Assembly: GCF_029502005.1 (NCBI RefSeq)
Contig: NZ_JAMQOT010000001.1
Coordinates: forward strand, 496,001-560,000
Source: Natrinema salsiterrestre
GTDB taxonomy: Archaea; Halobacteriota; Halobacteria; Halobacteriales; Natrialbaceae
Direction: 5' to 3'
DNA: 64,000 bases
This document shows positions 31,875 to 41,256 of the stretch, piece by piece. Made by a program: the position numbers and the translations under genes. Every line of letters begins with the position of its first letter. The stretch's first letter is position 1. The notes beneath the pieces are model-generated. The model did no database searches. It saw only the letters and a list, made by a program, of their open reading frames with translations, and had not been told where the DNA came from.

Positions 31875-32354
31875 CTACCCGGCGAACTCGTAGAGTTCGT
31901 CGCCGACGTGGTGCAGCGAGTCGACGACCTTCCCCTCGCTGCCGACCATGTCCGCGCCGTCGACGCGAGCGCGGCCGACCGCGAGCACCTTCCCGTGGGA
32001 CTCCTCCGCGATGACGACCAGGTCGTCCGGCGAGACGTCGTCGGTCGCCTCGGTGATTCCCGGACGCATGATGTCCGCGCCGTCGCTGACGAACGAGACG
32101 GCCCCCGCATCGACCGTAACGAGTCGCTTCTCGGGATCGTAGGCGTTGGCTCCGCGGACCGTCAGGAACGGTTCCTCGTCGAAGTACGCGACCTGCGGTT
32201 CGCCGTCGATGAGGACGACCTCCCAGTCCGTCTCCTCGAACTCGACGCGTTCGTAGGCGTCGCCCGCCGGCGAGACGCCGAGCTGTTCCTCGAGGGTATC
32301 CTCCAGCTCGGATACCGCGTCGCTGCGGAGATGATGGCGAGATTTGACCTGCAT
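31875..32354 (-). CDS. PUA-domain RNA-binding protein (archaeal MCT-1/Tma20-like)
   Basis: 159 residues. The N-terminal ~75 residues resemble the pre-PUA domain (KSRHHLRSDAVSELEDTLEE...). The PUA domain follows, with LVTVDAGAVSFVSDGADIMRPGI and VIAEESHGKVLAVGRA. Eukaryotic MCTS1/Tma20 with this architecture binds the ribosome and helps release deacylated tRNA; the archaeal protein is a likely counterpart. Monocistronic. Confidence 0.88.
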   Translation of the reverse strand: MQVKSRHHLRSDAVSELEDTLEEQLGVSPAGDAYERVEFEETDWEVVLIDGEPQVAYFDEEPFLTVRGANAYDPEKRLVTVDAGAVSFVSDGADIMRPGITEATDDVSPDDLVVIAEESHGKVLAVGRARVDGADMVGSEGKVVDSLHHVGDELYEFAG

Positions 32355-32486
32355 GTCCGGGAGAACGAGCGGTCCGGAAATAAAAGGCCCGTTCCGGCGA
32401 CCGATCCCGCGAGTCGGTCGCCCTGACCGTCAGCGTCGGGAGAGGGTGTGCCAATCGCTAAGTTTCCCCACGCCGTCTGCCCGCGT

Positions 32487-32780
32487 ATGTGGCCATCCCG
32501 GACCCGAACGGAAACGGTCACCTGTCTCGCCTGTGGCACCGAGCGCCCGCGCGACGACGCTCGGGAGTACGACAAGCACGGCGACCGCTGGGACCGCGAC
32601 GACAAGACCTTCGAACACCTCTGCAAGTCCTGTCACAGCGACCTCTGTCACCACCCGCGGGGCGAACTCGAGGAACTGCTGGTTGACCTCGAGGCCGGCA
32701 GGCGGGACCGGGACGCGTTCCTCGCGGGCTATCTCTCGGCGGTCGAGGAGCGGTACGGCACGCTCGAGGAGGAGTCCTGA
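32487..32780 (+). CDS. DUF7562-like zinc-binding protein
   Basis: 97 residues from MWPSRTRTETVTC. Cysteine pattern: CLACG near the N-terminus, then CKSCHSDLCHHP, giving two C-X2-C pairs plus Cys/His. A long acidic C-terminal helix follows. No signal or membrane segment. It has the look of a haloarchaeal zinc-finger protein of uncertain role; the DUF number is from memory. An upstream in-frame ATG would add 13 residues through the gap, and I prefer the later start. Confidence 0.72.
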   Translation: MWPSRTRTETVTCLACGTERPRDDAREYDKHGDRWDRDDKTFEHLCKSCHSDLCHHPRGELEELLVDLEAGRRDRDAFLAGYLSAVEERYGTLEEES

Positions 32781-32872
32781 ACGGGGCCACGCGTCTCGAG
32801 GTCTCGAGCGAACCGACCGGCGGTGTCGGCGGTAGAAGACGAGCGGGCGACCCCCGTTCGCGTTCGCCGCGA

Positions 32873-34948
32873 CTAGCCGTCGGCGGGCGCGTTCCCGTCC
32901 AGCGGGGGCGTCACGGGCGAGTCGTCCATCGAAAATTCGAACCGGGCTCCCCCGTCAGTTCCCTCGGTGACGCGAACGCCCCAGCCGTGGCCCTCGGCGA
33001 TCCGACTGACGATCGCGAGCCCGAACCCGGTTCCGCTGTCGGCCGTGGTGTGACCGTACTCGAGGACGTCCTGACGCTCGTCGGGGGGAATCCCGGGGCC
33101 GTCGTCTTCGACGAAAAATCCGTCCGCGATCGTTCCGACCCGCACGTGGACGGTCCCGCCGCCGTGCTCGACACTGTTTCGGAAGAGGTTCTCGAGCAAC
33201 TGGAGTAACCGGTCCTCGTCGGCGACGATCGGCCGGTCGCCCGCGACCGTCAGCGACGCGGACCCGGTGTCGACGTGCGTCCACGCCCGGTCGACGACTC
33301 GCTCGAAGTCGACGCGATCGGTCTCGCCGATGGCCTGTCCCTCGCGGGCCAGGAGGAGCACGTCCTCGATGATCGTTTCGATGCGGTCGTGTGCGAGTTC
33401 GATGTCGTCGTGATACTCGCAGTCGACGTCTTCTCTGGCCGCCTCGAGATACCCCTGTGCGATCGTGAGCGGGTTCCGGAGGTCGTGGCTGACGACGCCC
33501 GCGAACTCCCCCAGCTGGTCGTTCTTTCGCCGGATTTCGCGCTCGCGCTTCTTGCGCCGGGTGACGTCGCGGGTGTTCAGCACGATGCCCTCGACGAACG
33601 GATCGTCGAGCAGGTTGCGGCCGACCGTCTCCACGTCTCGCCACTCGCCGTCGGCGTCCCTGATCCGGTACTCCTCCCGACCGGTCGCGGCCGGTTCCTC
33701 GAGGTCGTCGTGAAACGCCTCTCCGATTCGGGACCGGTCCTCGGGGTGGACGAACTCGCCGTAGGATCGACCCTCGAGCGCCGACGGGTCGTACCCCAGT
33801 ACGTTCGCGATCGACGGGCTCTGGTACCGAATGACGTTCTCGTCGTCGATAACCGTGATGAGGTCGGACGCGTTCTCGATGAGCGCCTGGTATCGCTGCT
33901 CGACGGCGTGCTGGTCCGTCACATCCCGAAGGAGGAGCAGTCGAAACCGGTGGTCGTTCGAGAGCCGCTGGACCTGAACGTCGAACAGGCGGCGCTGGTC
34001 GTCGGTATCGACGGCGATTTCGGTGTGCGCGGGCCGCGAATCGTCGCGGATGATGGACGTGACTTCGGGAAACACCGCTCCGATATCGCGGCCGACGATC
34101 GACTCGAGGTCGCCGTCAGAGACGTGCCTTCGAACGGCGGCGTTGACGTCTCGAACGCGGTCCGTTTCGTCGATGACGAGGAACCCGTCGCGCATGTTCT
34201 CGACGACCGCAGTGCGGGCGATCGGAGCGATATCCAGGAGCTGGTGGCGGGAGATCGCGACGGCGTACACGAGTCCGGAGACGACGAACGCGACCGGGGT
34301 GAAATCGAGGTTCCCTACCGGTCCCAGCCGGAGGAACCAGACGACGTTCGCCGCCAGCGGAACGAAGATGCCGAGCAACACCGCGCCGGCCTGCGCCCTG
34401 TAGACGCGGTTCGACCGGTAGATCGTTCTGAGCAGAAACCCGGCGCTGAGCGCGAGGAGGCCGTATAGATACAGGATGTGAACGTACCCCATGACCCCGA
34501 ACGTCCGATCGATCATGACGAGATCCGAAACGACGACCGTGTCGACGCGCTGGGTGTACAGGTTCCCATACTGCGTCGTGAACAGGACGAAGGCGACGAC
34601 CGGTTCGACGGCGAGCAAGAGGAGGGTTCGTCGAGACAGCAATCCCTCGTTGCCGGAGTAGGCGACGGCGAACGAGAAACACGAGAGCGACACTAGCACG
34701 GCCCCGACGAACGACACCGCCAGCCACGACAGTTTGGTCGGGACGCCCGCGCTCAGCAACTGCATGGCGTACGCACCGGACCAGAGCGCACAGCCGACGT
34801 TCAGGCCGACGAACGCACGGACGGTCGGTTCGTCCGTGCCCCCCGTCCACGCGACGGCGGTATAGACGGCCAGCCCACCCGCGAGGAGCATCGACAGGAA
34901 GAGCAGACCGACGTACGGGAGGATTTCGGGAGTGTACTGCCAGGTCAT
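32873..34948 (-). CDS. Membrane sensor histidine kinase (7TM-PAS-PAS-HisKA)
   Basis: 691 residues from MTWQYTPEILPYVGLLFL. Residues 1-225 hold seven or eight helices of the histidine-kinase N-terminal 7TM type (EPTVRAFVGLNVGCALWSGAYA). A PAS (FLVIDETDRVRDVNAAV), a second PAS (LITVIDDENVIRYQSPSI) with a PAC tail, HisKA with SHDLRNPLTIAQG, and HATPase_c (NLFRNSVEHGGG; DDGPGIPP; GTGFGLAI) follow. A longer upstream frame reads through the promoter of the divergent nuclease gene and is rejected. Senses an unknown signal at or in the membrane; no response regulator is adjacent. Confidence 0.9.
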   Translation of the reverse strand: MTWQYTPEILPYVGLLFLSMLLAGGLAVYTAVAWTGGTDEPTVRAFVGLNVGCALWSGAYAMQLLSAGVPTKLSWLAVSFVGAVLVSLSCFSFAVAYSGNEGLLSRRTLLLLAVEPVVAFVLFTTQYGNLYTQRVDTVVVSDLVMIDRTFGVMGYVHILYLYGLLALSAGFLLRTIYRSNRVYRAQAGAVLLGIFVPLAANVVWFLRLGPVGNLDFTPVAFVVSGLVYAVAISRHQLLDIAPIARTAVVENMRDGFLVIDETDRVRDVNAAVRRHVSDGDLESIVGRDIGAVFPEVTSIIRDDSRPAHTEIAVDTDDQRRLFDVQVQRLSNDHRFRLLLLRDVTDQHAVEQRYQALIENASDLITVIDDENVIRYQSPSIANVLGYDPSALEGRSYGEFVHPEDRSRIGEAFHDDLEEPAATGREEYRIRDADGEWRDVETVGRNLLDDPFVEGIVLNTRDVTRRKKREREIRRKNDQLGEFAGVVSHDLRNPLTIAQGYLEAAREDVDCEYHDDIELAHDRIETIIEDVLLLAREGQAIGETDRVDFERVVDRAWTHVDTGSASLTVAGDRPIVADEDRLLQLLENLFRNSVEHGGGTVHVRVGTIADGFFVEDDGPGIPPDERQDVLEYGHTTADSGTGFGLAIVSRIAEGHGWGVRVTEGTDGGARFEFSMDDSPVTPPLDGNAPADG

Positions 34949-35158
34949 GTCAGGGTGAGAGTCATCTGGATATTCCGACCCGAGCGTATACTGATTTCGG
35001 CCATCAACACGCCCGAAACCGGCTTGCGTTTCGCAATACGAAACCGACATATAAGTCACACGGTCCGGCCGTCCGGCCGGAACCCGGTCGCCAGCGCCTC
35101 GAGCCGATTCGATTCGCATCCCGACACGACTTTCACCCTCACGTCCGTAGCCATCGCC

Positions 35159-36457
35159 ATGAGTGACGACGCACAGGCCGACGCCGGTACGATAGACGGC
35201 CAAGGCCCAGTCGAAGTCTCGGAGGAACTCGCGCGCCATCTCGAGAACAAGCGCGAGGAGCTGTTCGAGAAGTTCGAACTCCGCGACGAGTTTCCGCCGG
35301 AGGTCCTCGAGGAGGCCGAAGCCCGAACGGAGGGCGTGACGGAAGAGATTCAGGACGAAATCGACGAGCGAAAGGATCTGCGCGATCTGACGACGTGGAC
35401 GACCGACCCGGTCGACGCGCAGGACTTCGACGACGCGATCTCGATCGAGGAGCGCGACGACGAGTACGTCCTCTGGGTCCACATCGCCGACGTGACCCAC
35501 TACGTCAACCCCGACACGGCGATGTGGGACGAGGCCGTCGAGCGCGGAAACACAGTCTATCTTCCCGGCTACACGGTCCACATGCTGCCGCCGGTGCTGG
35601 CCGAGACGGTCTGTTCACTGGTTCCCAACGAGGACCGACTGGCCCACACCGTCGAGATGCACCTCGACAAGGAGAACCTCTCCTACGAGAACATCGAGAT
35701 CTACAAGTCGGTCATCGAGTCCGACGAGCGGCTCACCTACACGCAGGCCGAAAACCGCCTCGAGGACTCCGACGCGCCCCTCCACGAGGAGAACGCGCTG
35801 GTCTACGACCTCGCCGAGCAGATGCACGAACAGCGCAAGGAGGACGGCTCCCTCGTCCTGAACCCGACCCGCGATCGGGCCCACACCATCATCGAGGAGT
35901 GCATGCTGAAGGCCAACAAGGCCGTCACGCACGTCCTGATGTGGGACCGCGGCGTCGAGGCCATGTACCGGGTCCACCCCCAGCCCAGCCCGGACGAGTG
36001 GTCCGAAGCCCTCCGGGAGATCCAGGACCTCGACGGGGTCTCGATCCCCGGCAGCACCTGGGACGACCCGCGGAAGGCCGTCAACGCGACGCTCGAGGAG
36101 GCCCCGGGCCGCCAGCTGGACAAGATCCAGTGGGCGGTGATGAAGGTGATGCCCCGGGCGCGGTACATGAACGACCCGTTCGGCGGCCACCACGCGCTGA
36201 ACTTCGAGATCTACGGCCACTTCACGAGCCCCATCCGCCGGCTCTCGGACCTGATCAACCACTGGATCGTCTACCAGAACGACGTCCCGGAGAACCTCAT
36301 CGAGCTCTGTGACCGGGCCAGCGACAAGCAGAAAGACGCCGAGCAGTGCGAGCGCGAGTACAAGACCTTCCTCCAGGAGGTCGGCCTCGATCCGGACGCG
36401 GTCAACAACCGCGGCATCGAAGTCGTCGACGAGAGCGAGGCCGACAAGACGCTGTAG
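35159..36457 (+). CDS. RNase R/RNase II-like exoribonuclease (RNB domain)
   Basis: 432 residues from MSDDAQADAGTIDG. The RNB catalytic core opens with DLTTWTTDPVDAQDFDDAISIE, carrying the clustered Asp residues that bind two Mg ions. Further blocks are WVHIADVTHYV, LPPVLAETVCSLVPNEDRLA, and HFTSPIRRLSDLINHW near the end. No cold-shock or S1 domain flanks the core, so it is the short haloarchaeal form. It is a 3'-5' exoribonuclease; haloarchaeal RNase R is the main such enzyme because these organisms lack the exosome. It is divergent from the kinase gene (211 nt between starts). Confidence 0.94.
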   Translation: MSDDAQADAGTIDGQGPVEVSEELARHLENKREELFEKFELRDEFPPEVLEEAEARTEGVTEEIQDEIDERKDLRDLTTWTTDPVDAQDFDDAISIEERDDEYVLWVHIADVTHYVNPDTAMWDEAVERGNTVYLPGYTVHMLPPVLAETVCSLVPNEDRLAHTVEMHLDKENLSYENIEIYKSVIESDERLTYTQAENRLEDSDAPLHEENALVYDLAEQMHEQRKEDGSLVLNPTRDRAHTIIEECMLKANKAVTHVLMWDRGVEAMYRVHPQPSPDEWSEALREIQDLDGVSIPGSTWDDPRKAVNATLEEAPGRQLDKIQWAVMKVMPRARYMNDPFGGHHALNFEIYGHFTSPIRRLSDLINHWIVYQNDVPENLIELCDRASDKQKDAEQCEREYKTFLQEVGLDPDAVNNRGIEVVDESEADKTL

Positions 36458-36478
36458 CGGTCTCGTCGATGGGCCGCT

Positions 36479-37369
36479 CTATCTCCGGTCTTCCGCTTCC
36501 GATTGCGATTCTCGGACTGTCAGTACGGGAATCGGCGACGTCCGAACGAGCTGTTCGGTGACGCTCCCGAGGAGGTATCGATCGAAGCCGGTCCGGCCGT
36601 GCGTGCCGACGACGACGAGGTCGATATCGTGTCCGTCGATATACGCGCAGATCGCGTCGTGGATCGACGGGCCGGCTTCGATCGTCTCGGAAACCGGGTC
36701 GACGCCGGCGTCTCCCGCGAACGACGCTGCGCCCTCGAGGATGGTCCTGGCACTCTCCTCGAGCGTCGTCAGCTGGATATCGCTCCGGACGTCGACGCCG
36801 AGACTCGTCGTGGTGATAACGGACAGGAGGTGGAGCGCCGCGTCCTCCGCATCTGCGATCTCGACCCCGACCGTGAGCGCCTCGCGTGCACAGTCGCTCC
36901 CGTCGGTCGGCACCAGCACATCGCGATACGGATAGGTGACCGACTCGCCGTCCGGCGTGAGTGTCAACACGGGGACGTCCGCCCGTCGAACGACGCGCTC
37001 GGTCGTACTGCCGAGCAGGAACCGCTCGAGACCTCGGCGGCCGTGGGTCGGCATAACGACGAGATCGATGGCGCGCGAGTCCGCGTAGTCGATAATCGTA
37101 CTGTAGGGGGTCCCCTGACGGACTTCGGAGACCGCGTTCACGTTCCGTTCCCGGGCGCGGTCGACGGCATCGCCGACGATTCGGTCGCCCTCCCGCTCGA
37201 GTACGTCGACGACGTCGCCTCGCATCCGGACGACGCTGTCTCTCGTCGTGTCTGCGACGTTGAGGACGTGCACTGTCGAATCGTGAGCGGCAGCGATGTC
37301 GAGGACGTGGTCGAACGCGACCGATGCGCCCTCGCTGCCGTCAGTGGGAAAGAGGATCTGGGTGTACAT
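36479..37369 (-). CDS. Tandem universal stress protein
   Basis: 296 residues, two UspA domains (about 1-143 and 150-290). Both carry the ATP-binding signature G-X2-G-X9-G-S/T: GRRGLERFLLGST and GRTGFDRYLLGSV, with FPTDGSEGA and VPTDGSDCA at the domain starts. Both sites look intact, so ATP binding by both halves is likely. Cytosolic stress protein, precise role unknown. Two small amphi-Trp genes follow leftward/rightward in the next kilobase. Confidence 0.93.
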   Translation of the reverse strand: MYTQILFPTDGSEGASVAFDHVLDIAAAHDSTVHVLNVADTTRDSVVRMRGDVVDVLEREGDRIVGDAVDRARERNVNAVSEVRQGTPYSTIIDYADSRAIDLVVMPTHGRRGLERFLLGSTTERVVRRADVPVLTLTPDGESVTYPYRDVLVPTDGSDCAREALTVGVEIADAEDAALHLLSVITTTSLGVDVRSDIQLTTLEESARTILEGAASFAGDAGVDPVSETIEAGPSIHDAICAYIDGHDIDLVVVGTHGRTGFDRYLLGSVTEQLVRTSPIPVLTVRESQSEAEDRR

Positions 37370-37391
37370 GGCGGAGCTCTTGACCCTCCAC

Positions 37392-37670
37392 TTACTCCTG
37401 AACGTCTAACGTCCCTTCCTCGGCAGTCTTCGCCTCTCGCCACCAGACGAGTTCGAACTCGATGCTCTGCTTTGCTTCCGTGTCCCCCTCGGACCAGTCG
37501 GATTCGCCCTCGAGTTTGAACGTGACCGGCTCGGTCGGGTCGAGTCGCACTCGCGTTCCGCCGAGTTCCAGCGTCAGATCACCGTCGCTGTCCAACTGGT
37601 CGGCCATCTCGCGGAGATCGGTAGCGATCTCCGCCCGAGACCGCTGTTCTTCGGTTTCGAGTTCGCCCAT
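37392..37670 (-). CDS. Amphi-Trp domain protein 1
   Basis: 92 residues from MGELETEEQRSRAEIATDL. The pattern of an alpha-helical start, then LTLELGGTRVRLDPTEPVTFKLEGESDW and KQSIEFELVWWREAK ending in paired Trp, is that of the amphi-Trp domain, a small amphipathic beta-sheet family of unknown function common in haloarchaea. A longer in-frame start would run through the promoter. A second member is divergently encoded 175 nt away. Confidence 0.82.
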   Translation of the reverse strand: MGELETEEQRSRAEIATDLREMADQLDSDGDLTLELGGTRVRLDPTEPVTFKLEGESDWSEGDTEAKQSIEFELVWWREAKTAEEGTLDVQE

Positions 37671-37845
37671 GCGGACTGCTATTCCGACGGGGACCATAAA
37701 TTCGGAGGGCTGTAGGGACACTGAACGTTCTCGCGGTCCGTCTCGGTTCCCCTACTGACTATCGGAGTGGCTCATCAGATACGGGACTGATACAGTTCCT
37801 GCGGAGAACGCACTTATGCGTGCAGACAGTGTACTGGAGCTCTGT

Positions 37846-38133
37846 ATGCCCGAAGAAGTCCTGTTCGAATCGGAGAGCGGCCAGACTCGAGAAGAAATAG
37901 CCTCGTATCTCCGCAGCGTCGCTGAGACGCTCGAGCGAGGCGACCCGGTCACGCTGAAATCGGGTTCCGAGTCCGTGACGATGGATCCGCCGGATCGCCC
38001 GACGTTCGAGGTCAAAGCCGAACGCGAGGGACCGGCAGACGGGTCCGGCGAGTTGAGCGTCGCGTTCGAACTCGAATGGGACGAGAACGGCAGTGAGGGA
38101 GAGGGAGAGAGCGACCGGTTGGAAATCGAGTGA
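37846..38133 (+). CDS. Amphi-Trp domain protein 2
   Basis: 95 residues from MPEEVLFESESGQTREE. Same architecture as the divergent gene at 37392: helix IASYLRSVAETLERG, strands VTLKSGSESVTMDPPDRPTFEVKAE, and SVAFELEWDE. It has a single Trp, and a Gly/Glu-rich acidic tail (EGEGESDRLEIE). A TATA-like CTTATG is at 37812. The two probably arose by duplication; divergent orientation suggests a shared promoter region. Confidence 0.8.
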   Translation: MPEEVLFESESGQTREEIASYLRSVAETLERGDPVTLKSGSESVTMDPPDRPTFEVKAEREGPADGSGELSVAFELEWDENGSEGEGESDRLEIE

Positions 38134-38152
38134 TCCGTCCGCAGGTGCTCGA

Positions 38153-38692
38153 CTACCGTTCGGAAAGCGACGTCTCGTAAACGTGCTCCTCGAAGCCCGG
38201 GCCCAGATCGGACGATCGCGTCCCGACGCGGTCGAACCCGCGCGATTCGTAGAACGAGATTCCGATATCGTTGGCGGCGAGGACGGCCAGTCGGAGCCGC
38301 TCGAACCCCGCCGAGAGCTCGGCTTCGAGGGCCTCGAGCAGCGCAGTGCCGATCCCGTCGTTCCAGCTGTCGGGCTCGACGTAGAGGCGGGCGAGGAACG
38401 CCACGGACGAATCTTCGGGCCAGGGGACTGCGTGAGCGAAGCCGTAATAGTCCGTCTCGTCCCCGGACTCGGGCATCGGCGGGTTCGTCGCGACGAGAAA
38501 CGCGGCGTCGTCGCGCCCGTTCGTATCCGTGATCGACGACTCGAGATCGCCGAACGCGTACCAGTCGTCGACCACCTCGTCGACCCGCTCGGATCCGAGG
38601 ACGTCGTCGTAGGCGGCGTGCCAGCTCTCGCGGGCGATTTCGTGGATGCCCCAGACGTCGTCGACCGTCGCTCGTCGGACGACTCGAGTCAC
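38153..38692 (-). CDS. GNAT family N-acetyltransferase
   Basis: 179 residues from the GTG at 38692 (VTRVVRRATVDDVWGIHEIARESW). Acetyl-CoA fold: LARLYVEPDSWNDGIGTALLEALE corresponds to the V/I-x-x-x-Y/V-(Q/R)-x-x-G-x-G/A pyrophosphate loop, then RLRLAVLAANDIGISFYESRGFDRVG. Typical for protein or small-molecule acetyltransferases; substrate unknown. An upstream extension is basic and reads through the promoter. Confidence 0.87.
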   Translation of the reverse strand: MTRVVRRATVDDVWGIHEIARESWHAAYDDVLGSERVDEVVDDWYAFGDLESSITDTNGRDDAAFLVATNPPMPESGDETDYYGFAHAVPWPEDSSVAFLARLYVEPDSWNDGIGTALLEALEAELSAGFERLRLAVLAANDIGISFYESRGFDRVGTRSSDLGPGFEEHVYETSLSER

Positions 38693-38888
38693 GTGGAACG
38701 GTATCACAGCGGCCGGTAAAAAGCGATGCCCGACCGCTATCGATCCGTTACGTTCGGTTCGCGATGAAGCCGGCGCTGTGATCCGTCGTATCGGTGACTG
38801 GTGTCTACTCGGGATCTCGTCAGCGGCGCGAAACGAAGATCGGTCAGCGTGCCGTTCGACAGGGGTCGAGAGAGCGGGACAGGGTGCC

Positions 38889-40133
38889 TTACTGGCGGAC
38901 GCGAGCGGCGACACCGCTCAGCAGGGCGATCAGCGCTGCACCGGCACCGAAGCCGGGGATGCTGTCGCCGCTACTGTCGCCCCCGTCGGTGCTCTCGTTG
39001 GTGCTGTCTCCGCCGTCGTCGGTGCTATCTCCACCGTCGTCCGTACTATCTCCACCGTCGTCGGTGCTGCCGCCATCGTCGTCGCTGTCCTGAATCGACA
39101 GCTGTCGCTCCGAGAAGTGGTTGACCGCCACGAGCACGTCGGCGCTCGCCGACGCGTCGCTCGACTGGGTCACCATGTATCGGGACTGATCGCTCCCGAT
39201 CGCGCCCTCGAGGTCGCTGCGCGAGGACGCCTGCGCGGCGGCCTCGCCGTCGACGGTCACCGAGAGGTCGTCGGCGCTCTCGACGCCGTCGATCGCGGCC
39301 TCGGAGACGCTCGTGATGACGACCGTGCCCTCGCTCTGGGAGCGTTCGACGGTCATTTCGAGTCGATCCCGACTCTCGTTGGACGTCTCGACCGCGATGT
39401 CCTGACCGTAGGTCGCGACGTCGGCGACGCGTTCGCCGTCGCGTTCCTCGGCGTAGACCTCGGCGGTCGCCGTGCCGTTGGCGATCATCCGTTCCTGCGC
39501 TTTCGCGTTCTCGTCGCGTTCGCCGTCCGCGTAGGAGCGGAAGACCAGCTTCGAGTCGCTTTTCAGGTCCGCCGTCACGTCGTCGTTCTCGTTGACGGCC
39601 ACCTCGCCGTCGCCGACCACGACGAACGCACCGGTGCGCTCGCCGCTGTCGACGACGACGCGGTCGTCGCTTTCCGCCTCGGCCGTCGCGTCGGCTCCGA
39701 GTTCGGCTTCGACGTACTGCGCCTCGTCGCCGGCGTCGACGGTCAGGATCCCGCGCTCGCTATCGTGGGCCGCCATCGAGGCGGACCCCTCGGTCGCGAT
39801 CTCGGCGCGCGTGCTGGACTGTGCGGCGATATCGAGGCCGACTCCGGAGAGGTTCGCCACGGCGTCGATCCCGATGTCCGCACCGATACTGGTTCGACTC
39901 TCGTGGTCGCTCTGCGAGGCGACGCTCACGTTCTCGAAGACCGTCTCACCGTCGACGCGATACTCGGTGACCGCGTTGCTCGAGGTGTCGAATTCGACGT
40001 GCGTGCCCGCGTAGGCACTACTCTCGCTCTGTTGGGAGGGCGATGCTGCGCTCGCACCCGCGCCGACGGCGGCGGCCGGGAGGGCCGCCGTCGCGACGAG
40101 GACGGCGAGTGCAACGGCTGTGATTCGATTCAT
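38889..40133 (-). CDS. PGF-CTERM surface protein with Thr/Asp/Gly repeat stalk
   Basis: 414 residues. A Sec signal at residues 1-28 (ITAVALAVLVATAALPAAAVG), then a beta-rich, Ala/Ser/Asp-rich ectodomain of about 310 residues with no Cys. A stalk with four 7-residue DDGGDST-like repeats (39001-39084 in DNA) leads to the C-terminal IPGFGAGAALIALLSGVAA RVRQ: PGF motif, membrane helix and basic tail, a substrate for archaeosortase A. Thr/Ser in the stalk are likely O-glycosylated. Role unknown; probably a cell-surface protein. Confidence 0.85.
   Translation of the reverse strand: MNRITAVALAVLVATAALPAAAVGAGASAASPSQQSESSAYAGTHVEFDTSSNAVTEYRVDGETVFENVSVASQSDHESRTSIGADIGIDAVANLSGVGLDIAAQSSTRAEIATEGSASMAAHDSERGILTVDAGDEAQYVEAELGADATAEAESDDRVVVDSGERTGAFVVVGDGEVAVNENDDVTADLKSDSKLVFRSYADGERDENAKAQERMIANGTATAEVYAEERDGERVADVATYGQDIAVETSNESRDRLEMTVERSQSEGTVVITSVSEAAIDGVESADDLSVTVDGEAAAQASSRSDLEGAIGSDQSRYMVTQSSDASASADVLVAVNHFSERQLSIQDSDDDGGSTDDGGDSTDDGGDSTDDGGDSTNESTDGGDSSGDSIPGFGAGAALIALLSGVAARVRQ
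39001..39084. repeat. Four 21-bp tandem repeats in the surface-protein gene
   Basis: Units start at 39001, 39022, 39043 and 39064, consensus GTGCTATCTCCACCGTCGTCG with one to five changes each. They encode the DDGGDST stalk in frame, so copy number can change without frameshift. Confidence 0.85.
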
Positions 40134-40296
40134 TTGCACTCGTCCGGTGACAGTGGCACGTAAAGGTCCTTCTGGCAGATCCGTCCAATCGTCCCGGGAA
40201 TCGGTCACCGGAACCAGGAGCTGTCCCCGTATCGTCGTGCCCTGAATGACTGTAGATTTCCGCTCGAGAAACGCTCCTCTGCGTCGGACCGACGAA

Positions 40297-41256
40297 CTAC
40301 CGCGAGATATCCTCGCCCTGGTCTTTGACGACTTCCTCGACTTCGTCGGCGGTCACGAGTGCGACGTCGCCGGGGATCGTCCGCTTGAGCGACGCCGTCG
40401 CCGCGGCGTACTCGAGGGCGGTCGGCACGTCGTCGCCGTCGAGCCGGCGGGCGATGAACGCGCCGGTGAAGGCGTCGCCGGTGCCGATCGGGTCGAGCGT
40501 GTCGGTCTCGTAGGCGTCGTGGTCGTGGACGACGCTGTCGTGCCAGCCGACCGCGCCCTCTGAGCCGCGGGTGACGACGACCGTCGTGAAGTCGTACTGG
40601 GAGCCGAGCTTGTGCGCGAGCTGTCGCGGGTCGCCCTCGAACCCGAGGACGGTCCGCGCGTCGCGGGCGGCGATCACGAGCACGTCGATTCCGGGGAACA
40701 GCTTCGTGAGGGTCTCCCGGGCCTCGTCGGGCGACCAGAGCTTGCGCCGATAGTTGAAGTCGAAGGCGGTCGTCGTCCCCCCCTTCCGGGCCGCTTTGAG
40801 CAGGTTGAGCGTCGTGTCTCTGAGCGTCGAGGAGAGCGCGGGCGTGATCCCGGTCGTGAAGAAGACCTTCGCGTCCTGAATGCGGTCGATGTCGAACTCC
40901 CGGGCCTCCGCCGTCGCGATGGCCGTGTTCTCCCGGTCGTAGATAACGTTCGTCCCGCGGGGCTTGCCCGCGTGCTCGAGGTAGTAGGTCCCCTGCCGGC
41001 CGCGGTGGCTCCAGACGACGTCGGCGTCGATACCGTGGCCGCGAAGCTCGCCGACGACGCGCCGTCCGAGCGCGGTCTCTGGGACCTTCGAGAGCCACGT
41101 CGCGGAAGCGCCCAGCCGATTCGCGGCGATCGCGACGTTGCTCTCCGCGCCGGCGGCGCGCACCTCGAACTCGTCTGCGTTCTCGAGGCGCTCGTGATTC
41201 GGCGGCGACAGCCGCAGCATCGTCTCGCCGAACGTGACGATGTCGCTTTCGCTCAC
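40297..41256 (-). CDS. kdgK: 2-keto-3-deoxygluconate kinase (PfkB family)
   Basis: 319 residues. The ribokinase/PfkB fold opens with VTFGETMLRLSPP. Substrate-binding residues AAGAESNVAIAANRLG, the QGTYYLE block, and the ATP/catalytic motif DPIGTGDAFTGAF (catalytic Asp in GTGD) are present. It resembles haloarchaeal KDG/KDGal kinase of the semi-phosphorylative Entner-Doudoroff pathway, which makes 2-keto-3-deoxy-6-phosphogluconate. No other sugar-catabolic gene is adjacent; the GMC dehydrogenase at 5464 could feed it but is far away. Confidence 0.88.
   Translation of the reverse strand: MSESDIVTFGETMLRLSPPNHERLENADEFEVRAAGAESNVAIAANRLGASATWLSKVPETALGRRVVGELRGHGIDADVVWSHRGRQGTYYLEHAGKPRGTNVIYDRENTAIATAEAREFDIDRIQDAKVFFTTGITPALSSTLRDTTLNLLKAARKGGTTTAFDFNYRRKLWSPDEARETLTKLFPGIDVLVIAARDARTVLGFEGDPRQLAHKLGSQYDFTTVVVTRGSEGAVGWHDSVVHDHDAYETDTLDPIGTGDAFTGAFIARRLDGDDVPTALEYAAATASLKRTIPGDVALVTADEVEEVVKDQGEDISR

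Noticed and set aside
34949-35581. Extended start of the membrane histidine kinase (902 residues)
   Set aside because: The extra part lies over the promoter and 5' end of the divergent nuclease gene and has no family similarity; the ATG at 34948 immediately precedes the first membrane helix.
38999-39084. CRISPR-like repeats
   Set aside because: Direct 21-bp repeats without spacers, in frame inside a surface-protein stalk.
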